Shown here: one piece after another, positions 5,624 to 10,634 of the stretch
How positions within the stretch are numbered: the first letter of the stretch is position 1
Layout of the letters: the number at the start of each line of letters is the position of its first letter
DNA from: VRUE01 sp033856275
Lineage (GTDB): Bacteria > Actinomycetota > Thermoleophilia > Solirubrobacterales > 70-9
Length of the DNA stretch: 10,634 bases
NCBI GenBank assembly: GCA_033856275.1
Contig: JAWVFJ010000008.1
Location: 1 to 10,634, forward strand
Reading direction: 5' to 3'
Position numbers and translations under genes: made by a program
Notes under the pieces: model-generated
Told to the model about the DNA's origin: nothing
Databases searched by the model: none
What the model saw: the letters and a program-made list of their open reading frames with translations, nothing else

Positions 5624-6746
5624 TTTCGACTTCTCCGAGGTGCTGCGCCTTATGGTCGAGGCGAGTGCGTCGGACGTCCACATCACGGCGGGCTTCCCGC
5701 CGGCGATCCGCGACAAGGGCAAGATCAAGGCGATGGAGGGCTTCCCGGTGCTGACCGGGCAGCAGACCCGCGAGGTCGTCTACTCGATCCTCAACGACGA
5801 TCAGCGCAAGCGCTTCGAGAACAACAAGCAGCTCGACTTCGCCTACGCGATCCCCGGGGTCGCCCGCTTCCGCGTCAACTGCTTCTTCCAGCGTGGCTCG
5901 GTCAGCGCCGCTTTCCGCCTCGTGCCGCAGGACATCCCCGGGCTCGACACGCTTGGCGTGCCGCAGGTGCTGCGCGAGCTGACCGCGAAACCGCGTGGCT
6001 TCGTCCTCGTCACCGGCCCGACCGGCTCGGGCAAGAGCACGACGTTGGCGGCAATGATCGACGTCATCAACGAAGAGCACGAAGATCACATCCTCACGAT
6101 CGAGGATCCGATCGAGTTCCTGCACACCCACAAGCGCTCGATCGTCAACCAGCGCGAGGTCGGCTCCGACGCCGAGGACTTCTCGCTGGGCCTGCGCGCC
6201 GCCCTGCGAGAGGATCCCGACGTCATCCTCGTCGGCGAGATGCGCGACCTGGAGACGATCTCCACCGCGTTGACCGCGGCCGAGACCGGCCACCTCGTCT
6301 TTGCCACCCTGCACACCCAGTCCACGGCGCAGACGGTCGACCGGATCATCGACGTCTTCCCGCCCGAGCAGCAGCAGCAGGTGCGGACCCAGCTCTCGGT
6401 GGCGCTGCAGGGCATCGTCACCCAGCAGCTGCTGCCGACCGCGGACGGCAGGGGGCGCGTCGTCGCCACCGAGGTGCTCGTGCCCAACCCGGCCGTCCGC
6501 AACCTGATCCGCGAGTCAAAGACCCACCAGATCTACTCGGCGATCCAGACCGCCGGCTCGATCGGCATGCAGACGATGGACGCCGACCTGGTCCGCCTAG
6601 TCCGCGCCGGCAAGATCACCAACGCCCTCGCCGAGCAGCGTGCCTCGGTGCCCGAGGAGCTGCGCCGCCTGCTCGGCGGCCAGGGCGCTCCGGCCGGGGC
6701 GCAGGGCAATGGCTACCAGTCGGGCGTCCCGCAGGGGATGGGATAG
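5610..6746 (+). CDS. pilT: Type IV pilus retraction ATPase PilT, second copy
   Basis: A 378-residue motor ATPase that drives pilus retraction. The GTG start at 5610 is supported by GAGGAGGT 6 nt upstream and by the family-typical N-terminus (SQPDFDFSEVLRLMVEASAS then DVHITAGFPP, 22-31). Motifs: Walker A GPTGSGKST (136-144), Asp box TIEDPIEF (163-170), Walker B DVILVGEMRD (204-213), His box ATLHT (232-236) and a nearly perfect retraction motif AVRNLIRE (295-302). The extreme C-terminus (355-378) is a Gly/Gln/Ala-rich tail. There are no zinc cysteine pairs, which separates it from PilB. It overlaps pilB by 14 nt and precedes pilC by 3 nt, so the extension and retraction motors and their platform should be made together. 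Of the two PilT proteins here, this one fits the classical retraction motor best. The internal 28-bp identity with pilT1 (6130-6157) shows common descent. Confidence 0.96.
   Translation: MSQPDFDFSEVLRLMVEASASDVHITAGFPPAIRDKGKIKAMEGFPVLTGQQTREVVYSILNDDQRKRFENNKQLDFAYAIPGVARFRVNCFFQRGSVSAAFRLVPQDIPGLDTLGVPQVLRELTAKPRGFVLVTGPTGSGKSTTLAAMIDVINEEHEDHILTIEDPIEFLHTHKRSIVNQREVGSDAEDFSLGLRAALREDPDVILVGEMRDLETISTALTAAETGHLVFATLHTQSTAQTVDRIIDVFPPEQQQQVRTQLSVALQGIVTQQLLPTADGRGRVVATEVLVPNPAVRNLIRESKTHQIYSAIQTAGSIGMQTMDADLVRLVRAGKITNALAEQRASVPEELRRLLGGQGAPAGAQGNGYQSGVPQGMG
6130..6157 (+). repeat. 28-bp perfect direct repeat, copy 2 (inside pilT2)
   Basis: This stretch is identical to 2570-2597 in pilT1 and in the same reading frame. 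A shorter shared run also lies just upstream (6110-6125 versus 2550-2565). Confidence 0.8.
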
Positions 6747-6749
6747 CCC

Positions 6750-7994
6750 ATGGCCGGCGCCGCCACCTTCGCCTTCGAGGCCGTCGACCTCTCGGGGGTC
6801 CCCTCCCGGGGAGAGATCGAGGCCGAATCGAAGACCCACGTCGCCGAGCAGCTGCGCCAGCGCGGCCTCGTCGTCCTCGATGTCTCCGAGAAGGCGGAAC
6901 CGGTCAAGATCGAGGACTTCCTGAAACGGATGAAGGGCATCCCGATGCGCGACGTCTCGGTCGCCTCGCGCCAGTTCGCGACCCTGATCGCCTCCGGCAT
7001 GCCGATGCTGCGGGCGCTGGGCACGCTCGAGGAGCAGACCGAGGACGACCAGATCTCCGAGGCGATCGACAGCGTCCGCCGCGACGTCGAGGCCGGCGCC
7101 TCGCTGGCGCAGGCGATGGAGCGCCGCCCCAAGGTCTTCGATCGCCTCTACCGGGCGATGGTCCGCTCGGGTGAGCAGTCCGGTCGCCTCGAGGAGGCGC
7201 TGGACCGCATGGCCTGGCATCTGGAGAAGCTCGACAAACTGCGGCGCGAGGTGAAATCGGCGCTGATGTACCCGACGCTCGTCTTCAGCGTGGCGATCTT
7301 GGCGATGATCGGGATCGTCGCCTTCGTGGTCCCGGTCTTCGTCGGTATCTTCGAAGAACTGGCGGCCGAAAACCCGGAGGAAAAAGCCGAACTGCCGTTC
7401 ATGACCAAGATCACCGTCGGCATCTCCGACGCGGTCACCGGCTACTGGTTCATCGTCCTGCCACTGGCGGCGGTGCTGATCTTCGCCGGCATGCGCTGGC
7501 GCGGCACCGATCGCGGCCGCGCCGTGATCGACCGGGTCAAGCTGAAGCTGCCGTTCAAACTCGGCGACGTGGTCCAGAAGCTGGCGCTGGCGCGCTGGTC
7601 ACGCACCTTCTCGGGCGCGGTCAGCTCCGGTGTGCCGATCCTGCAGGCGATCCAGATCACCGGCGAAACCTCCGGCAACATCGTCGTCGAGGAAGCGATG
7701 GAGGACGTCTACGCCTCGGTCAAACGCGGCGGCTCGATCGCCGCCCCGATCGCCGCCCACCCGATCTTTCCGCCTATGGTCGCGAACATGGTCGCGGTCG
7801 GCGAGGAAACCGGTCAGATGGAGACGATGCTGACCAAAATCGCCGACTTCTATGAGGCCGAGGTGGATGCCAAGGTGAAAGCTCTGACGTCCCTGATCGA
7901 GCCGATCCTGATCTGTTTCATCGGCGGCGTCGTCGGATTCATCGTGATCTCGATGTACCTGCCGATCTTCAGCATCTACGAAAAGATTCGCTGA
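6750..7994 (+). CDS. pilC: Type IV pilus inner-membrane platform protein PilC (GspF family)
   Basis: A 414-residue polytopic protein that couples the PilB/PilT motors to pilin insertion and removal. The N-terminal segment (1-60) begins ATFAFEAVDLSGVPSRGEIE, the usual PilC opening. Two homologous GspF domains follow (about 68-190 and 270-402). Each carries the conserved turn motif: MVRSGEQSGRLEEAL (137-151) and MVAVGEETGQMETML (347-361). Membrane segments are about 176-200, 231-248 and 385-408, the last running into the typical C-terminus MYLPIFSIYEKIR. The length matches the family. ATG 6750 sits 3 nt after the pilT2 stop. It is the last gene before the 253-nt leader of the pilin block. Confidence 0.97.
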   Translation: MAGAATFAFEAVDLSGVPSRGEIEAESKTHVAEQLRQRGLVVLDVSEKAEPVKIEDFLKRMKGIPMRDVSVASRQFATLIASGMPMLRALGTLEEQTEDDQISEAIDSVRRDVEAGASLAQAMERRPKVFDRLYRAMVRSGEQSGRLEEALDRMAWHLEKLDKLRREVKSALMYPTLVFSVAILAMIGIVAFVVPVFVGIFEELAAENPEEKAELPFMTKITVGISDAVTGYWFIVLPLAAVLIFAGMRWRGTDRGRAVIDRVKLKLPFKLGDVVQKLALARWSRTFSGAVSSGVPILQAIQITGETSGNIVVEEAMEDVYASVKRGGSIAAPIAAHPIFPPMVANMVAVGEETGQMETMLTKIADFYEAEVDAKVKALTSLIEPILICFIGGVVGFIVISMYLPIFSIYEKIR

Positions 7995-8076
7995 CCCTTT
8001 TTCGCGGCTGGACGTCTGTACGGTGCCGACCGCCGGTCAGGAATTCCGTTGCCAACTTTTGGGGGTAGCCCTCTCC

Positions 8077-8104
8077 ACTTTTCGCTTGCTTGCAGCGGAA
8101 AAGT
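8077..8104 (+). repeat. Strong hairpin in the pilin leader
   Basis: ACTTTTCGCT (8077-8086) pairs with AGCG (8094-8097) and AAAAGT (8099-8104), with a single bulged G at 8098 and the loop TGCTTGC. It is a ten-base-pair stem. No T-tract follows, so it does not look like an intrinsic terminator for the pilC transcript. It could stabilise the 5' end of pilin mRNA or mark the processing point between pilC and pilA. Confidence 0.55.
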
Positions 8105-8236
8105 ACGGCTCAGGGAAATTCACCATGCAGAGGCTAAAGCCGCCGCCCCGGAGGCCGATGAGGGAGAGACAAGAAAGCCAGTGCCTCGGTGCCATCAAGG
8201 CGATTCCCGGGCTCTGGCGCAAACGATAGGTCCACT

Positions 8237-8243
8237 AGGAGGT
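8237..8243 (+). promoter_or_regulatory. Strong ribosome binding site of the major pilin
   Basis: AGGAGGT ends 4 nt before ATG 8248, one of the best Shine-Dalgarno matches in the window, in keeping with high pilin output. It lies in the loop of a possible short hairpin, TAGGT (8227-8231) with ACCTA (8244-8248), which would pair the A of the start codon. Confidence 0.75.
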
Positions 8244-8247
8244 ACCT

Positions 8248-8718
8248 ATGTTGCTCCAGAATATCCGGGCAAAGATCGGCGCCCGGCTCAATGGCGACAG
8301 TGAGGCGGGGTTCACCCTGATCGAGCTGCTCGTCGTAATGCTCATCCTCGGCATCCTCGCCGCGATCGCTCTGCCCGCTTTCTTCAACCAAAAAAGCAAG
8401 GCGGGCGATGCCAAGGCGAAGGAGGTCGCCCACGCCGCCCAGGTGGCAATGGAGACCTGCGGAATCGACAACAACGGCTCCTACAGTGAAGCCAACTGCA
8501 AAATCGCCAACCTGCAGACGATCGAGCCGACGCTCAACGCCAGCCCGGTGCCGTCGATCACGCCTTCGGCCAGCGGCTACACGATCGCCGTCACCGCCAG
8601 CGGTTCGGAAAACGTCTTCAAAATAACGCGATCCTCGACCGGCGCCCTGACCTTTCCCTGCGAAGTCAAATCCGCTACCAACCGGGCCGGCTGTCCGAGC
8701 AGCGGGTCCTGGCGATAG
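8248..8718 (+). CDS. pilA: Type IV major pilin-like prepilin (PilA-like)
   Basis: A 156-residue prepilin, the likely main subunit of the pilus fibre. A 21-residue leader with several basic residues ends at Gly21. PilD would cut before Phe22 in the class III signal AG|FTLIELLVVML, leaving a 135-residue mature pilin with Glu at +5 (Glu26) and a long hydrophobic helix running to ALPAFF (41-46). The helix continues as the Lys/Ala-rich amphipathic segment NQKSKAGDAKAKEVAHAA. The globular domain has four cysteines (71, 84, 138, 149), suggesting two disulfides, one of them a C-terminal D-loop (138-149). The start is fixed by AGGAGGT at 8237-8243. Its own long leader, strong ribosome binding site and first place in the pilin block favour the major subunit over a minor one. 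A minor pilin follows after 17 nt. Confidence 0.93.
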   Translation: MLLQNIRAKIGARLNGDSEAGFTLIELLVVMLILGILAAIALPAFFNQKSKAGDAKAKEVAHAAQVAMETCGIDNNGSYSEANCKIANLQTIEPTLNASPVPSITPSASGYTIAVTASGSENVFKITRSSTGALTFPCEVKSATNRAGCPSSGSWR

Positions 8719-8735
8719 TCCAGGGACGGGTCGAG

Positions 8736-9281
8736 ATGAGATCTGATGAGCGCGGCTTCACCCTGGTTGAGCTCCTCGTCGCGATGTCGATGATGGTGGT
8801 GATCACCGGAGCGACGGTCGCGCTCTTCTTCTCGACCCTGAAAGATCAGGCGCGGGTCACCCACACCGCCGACCAGGTCGGCGAAGCGCGGACGGCGCTG
8901 CGGCGAATCGTCGACGACGTCAGGCAGGCCAGCTCGGGCTCGGGGACCGCCTCCGAACTGAAAGTCAAAACCTACGTCCACTCGGCCTCGTGTACGACGA
9001 GCGCCAGCCCCAGCGCCACCGCGATCTCCTGCGAAGTCATCTACAAATGCGCGCTGGAAACCTCGAAAACGACCTACCAGTGCACCCGCGCGGTCGGGGG
9101 AGGGACGGCGGTCAAGATCGTCGGCAAGCTCTCCAACAACTCGGTCTTCACCTATACCCCGACGACCACGCCGACCTACATTGCCGCCAAGCTCGTCTTC
9201 CCAGGCTCGAGCGGGACCGCCACCAACACCTTCGAAAACGGTGCGACCCTGCGCAACTCGCCGACCGTCCTGGGCTACTGA
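8736..9281 (+). CDS. Minor prepilin, PulJ/PilW-like
   Basis: A 181-residue prepilin with a very short leader (MRSDERG) cut before Phe8, cleavage motif RG|FTLVELLVAM, Glu12 at +5 and a hydrophobic helix to about residue 33. After it comes QVGEARTALRRIVDDVRQAS, a pattern common in PulJ/PilW-type minor pilins. The rest is Ser/Thr/Ala-rich and beta-like, with four cysteines (86, 99, 105, 116) that could form two disulfides. Minor pilins of this sort prime assembly at the tip. The ATG follows pilA by 17 nt with a weak GGGACGGG-type purine stretch upstream. The next gene begins 1 nt after the stop. Assignment to PulJ rather than another minor pilin class is tentative. Confidence 0.88.
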   Translation: MRSDERGFTLVELLVAMSMMVVITGATVALFFSTLKDQARVTHTADQVGEARTALRRIVDDVRQASSGSGTASELKVKTYVHSASCTTSASPSATAISCEVIYKCALETSKTTYQCTRAVGGGTAVKIVGKLSNNSVFTYTPTTTPTYIAAKLVFPGSSGTATNTFENGATLRNSPTVLGY

Positions 9282-9282
9282 G

Positions 9283-9870
9283 ATGGACCTGCGCCGGCTC
9301 AAGAACGACGAGGAGGGATTCAGCGTCCTCGAGGTCCTGGTCGCCTCGATCATCCTCGTGCTCGGCGCCCTGGCCGTCTTCCAGACCTTCTCGGCCTCGA
9401 TTCACAACGTCCAGCGCGGCCGTGAAACTCAGATCGGGCTGAGCGTCGCCCAGCGCGAAATGGACAAGGTCCGCAGCCTGGCCTACGAAAAGATCGCCAT
9501 GAAGACGACGCCGGTCAACTCGACCGAAACGACCAGCCCGAACAACCGGATCAGCGGTACCACGTTCAACCTGAACCGGACCGGGACCGCCAACTACGCG
9601 ACGATGGTCGTCTCGGCCAGCGGCGAAGTAGAACCGTTCTCCACCGCCTTCTCGGTCGGCGGCACCAAAGTCGCGGTCTACCGCTACGTGGTCTGGCGCA
9701 AAGACACTGCCTACTGCGCGACGGTCGCCGGCAGCGAAACGGAAAGCTGCAAAACCGGCCAGAGCTTCAAGCGGGTAGTGATCGCCGTCCTGCCGAACAA
9801 GCCGGGCAACATCGCCACCCGGCGCCCGTATTACGAACTCCAGTCGGACTTCGTCAACCCGAGCCCATGA
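9283..9870 (+). CDS. Minor prepilin, PilV/GspI-like
   Basis: A 195-residue prepilin with a 12-residue leader (MDLRRLKNDEEG) cut before Phe13. The motif is EG|FSVLEVLVAS, with Glu17 at +5 and a hydrophobic helix to about residue 33. SVLEVLVA is typical of PilV/GspI minor pilins. The segment QIGLSVAQREMDKVRSLAYE (50-69) continues the helical region. Two cysteines (135, 146) could close a loop. I chose ATG 9283, which lies 1 nt after the previous stop, over an upstream in-frame ATG at 9181 that would read 34 non-pilin residues out of phase across the preceding gene. No clear ribosome binding site is present, so translation is probably coupled to the upstream gene. The stop overlaps the pilD start (ATGA). 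Confidence 0.9.
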   Translation: MDLRRLKNDEEGFSVLEVLVASIILVLGALAVFQTFSASIHNVQRGRETQIGLSVAQREMDKVRSLAYEKIAMKTTPVNSTETTSPNNRISGTTFNLNRTGTANYATMVVSASGEVEPFSTAFSVGGTKVAVYRYVVWRKDTAYCATVAGSETESCKTGQSFKRVVIAVLPNKPGNIATRRPYYELQSDFVNPSP

Positions 9871-10625
9871 CCGCGGCCGGCATCGTCCTCGCCGCCTTCC
9901 TCGGGGCGATCTTCGGCAGCTTCGTCACCGTCGTCGCCCACCGGGTGCCGCGGGGCGCCTCGGTGCTCGGGCCGCGCTCGGTCTGTCCCGACTGCGGCGC
10001 CGAGATTGCGGCCCGCGACAACGTGCCGATCTTCTCCTGGCTGGCCCTGCGCGGGCGCAGCCGCTGCTGTGGTGAGCCGATCTCGGTCCGCTACCCGCTC
10101 ACCGAGGCGGCGCTGGCGGTCTTCTTCGTCGCGGTCGCGCTGCGCTTCCAGGGCGACGCGGGCGAGCTCGTCCTCGGCCTGATCTTCGTCTCGACCCTGC
10201 TCGCGATCACCCTGACCGACCTCGAGCGGCGGATCATCCCGAACCGGATCCTGATCTTCGCCGCGATCCTCGCCGTCGTGGTCGCCGCGATCTCCGACCC
10301 CGGCTCGCTGCCCGAGCGCCTGGCCGCCGCCGTGGGGGCCGGGGGAGTGCTCTTCCTTTCCGCCCTCGCCTATCCGGGCGGAATGGGCATGGGGGACGTG
10401 AAGCTGGCGGCGATGATGGGGCTCTTCCTCGGCGTCTGGGTGGTGCCGGCGCTGCTCGTGGCCCTGCTGGCAGGCTCCCTGGTCGGCGTCGCCCTGATCG
10501 TCCGCGACGGGGCCGAGGCGCGCAAGCGGGCGATTCCCTTCGGTCCGTTCCTGGCCTTGGGCGGCGTGGTGGGCCTGCTCGCGGGATCCTCATTGATTGA
10601 TCTCTACCTGAGCACTTTCACCTGA
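9867..10625 (+). CDS. pilD: Prepilin peptidase / N-methyltransferase PilD (type IV leader peptidase)
   Basis: A 252-residue integral membrane aspartic protease that removes prepilin leaders at the cytoplasmic face and, in bifunctional members, methylates the new N-terminus. The N-terminal part has AFLGAIFGSFVTVVAHRVPRG (9-30) and the cytoplasmic cysteine domain with CPDC (40-43), NVPIFSWLALRGR and ISVRYPLTE. Both catalytic aspartates are present: Asp118 in TDLERRIIPN and Asp177 in the GMGDVKL (GxGD) motif. About seven or eight hydrophobic segments fill the rest. In the cysteine domain the second pair is altered: GRSRCCG has Ser65 where many homologues have Cys, with Cys67 and Cys68 adjacent. 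It overlaps the preceding pilin stop by 4 nt. The three prepilins just upstream are its obvious substrates. Confidence 0.96.
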   Translation: MTAAGIVLAAFLGAIFGSFVTVVAHRVPRGASVLGPRSVCPDCGAEIAARDNVPIFSWLALRGRSRCCGEPISVRYPLTEAALAVFFVAVALRFQGDAGELVLGLIFVSTLLAITLTDLERRIIPNRILIFAAILAVVVAAISDPGSLPERLAAAVGAGGVLFLSALAYPGGMGMGDVKLAAMMGLFLGVWVVPALLVALLAGSLVGVALIVRDGAEARKRAIPFGPFLALGGVVGLLAGSSLIDLYLSTFT

Positions 10626-10634
10626 TCCAGGCGG

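Larger units (their letters stand above)
7995..8247 (+). promoter_or_regulatory. 253-nt leader of the pilin block, structured, unassigned
   Basis: This non-coding stretch separates pilC from the major pilin and probably holds the pilin promoter and a 5' untranslated region. It contains a 10-bp bulged hairpin (8077-8104), a possible longer pairing CGGCT (8106-8110) with AGCCG (8138-8142), a bulged pairing of CC/GAGGC (8148-8155) with GCCTCGG (8183-8189), an alternative pairing GCCAG (8177-8181) with CTGGC (8214-8218), a purine-rich run (8157-8176), and a strong ribosome binding site. The mutually exclusive pairings are the kind seen in leaders that switch. I compared it by eye with c-di-GMP-I, c-di-GMP-II, glycine and SAM riboswitch cores and found no convincing match. 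Short open frames inside it have no pilin-like or codon-like features. No confident -35/-10 pair was seen. Confidence 0.5.

Noticed and set aside
3962..5728. 588-codon open frame antisense to pilB
   Set aside because: A long antisense frame is expected opposite a high-GC gene with biased third positions. The sense strand carries every PilB motif and the antisense product shows none.
7979..8004. Possible terminator at the end of pilC (CGAAAAG with CTTTTTCG)
   Set aside because: The stem is AT-rich with a bulged T and spans the stop codon, and the T-run is part of the stem instead of following a GC-rich one.
8106..8200. Possible c-di-GMP-I (GEMM) riboswitch before pilA
   Set aside because: CAGGGAAA and CTAAAGCC look superficially like parts of the core, but the tetraloop hairpin, the GACGCAAAGCC segment and the receptor CCTAA/GGTAGG are not found in the right order. 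A covariance-model search would settle it.
8023..8303. Short open frames inside the pilin leader (8023-8229 and 8049-8303)
   Set aside because: Neither has a ribosome binding site or a recognisable domain. The second runs into the pilA coding region out of frame.

Overview
This is a high-GC bacterial window with dense gene packing. It carries a primary sigma factor gene followed by a type IV pilus (T4P) cluster without any secretin gene, which suggests a deep-branching actinobacterium. The style of the pilin N-terminus and the duplicated PilT resemble what I would expect in Thermoleophilia (Solirubrobacterales-like). That taxonomic placement is inference from gene content and sequence style, not from a search.

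Layout. Positions 1-706 (minus strand) hold the 5' part of a YihY/BrkB-family membrane protein gene that runs off the left edge. A divergent intergenic region (707-907) holds several palindromes and a terminator-like hairpin with a T-tract. From 908 everything reads on the plus strand: rpoD (908-2014), a first PilT-family ATPase (2062-3183), an unrecognised membrane-anchored protein with a cysteine-free thioredoxin-like C-terminal domain (3180-3797), PilB (3806-5623), a second PilT (5610-6746) and the inner-membrane platform PilC (6750-7994). A 253-base leader follows, containing a strong 10-bp hairpin, and then the pilin block: a major-pilin-like gene (8248-8718), two minor-pilin-like genes (8736-9281 and 9283-9870) and the prepilin peptidase PilD (9867-10625). 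The window ends 9 bases after pilD, so PilM/PilN/PilO-type alignment proteins, if present, lie outside it.

How the genes work together. PilD cleaves the leader peptides of the three prepilins after a conserved Gly. PilB powers extension and the PilT proteins power retraction of the pilus through the PilC platform. Gene overlaps of 4 or 14 bases and gaps of 1-17 bases indicate two tightly coupled transcription units: pilT1-hypothetical-pilB-pilT2-pilC, possibly reading through from rpoD, and pilA-minor pilins-pilD behind its own structured leader.

Most notable points: (1) the uncharacterised Cys-less thioredoxin-like membrane protein inside the motor operon; (2) two PilT paralogues of which only the second keeps the AIRNLIRE retraction motif; (3) a PilB whose MshEN domain has lost the residues expected for c-di-GMP binding; (4) an unassigned structured leader before the major pilin; (5) an 11-bp hairpin that buries the start codon of pilT1 directly after rpoD. 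No tRNA, rRNA, CRISPR array, insertion sequence or attachment site was seen.
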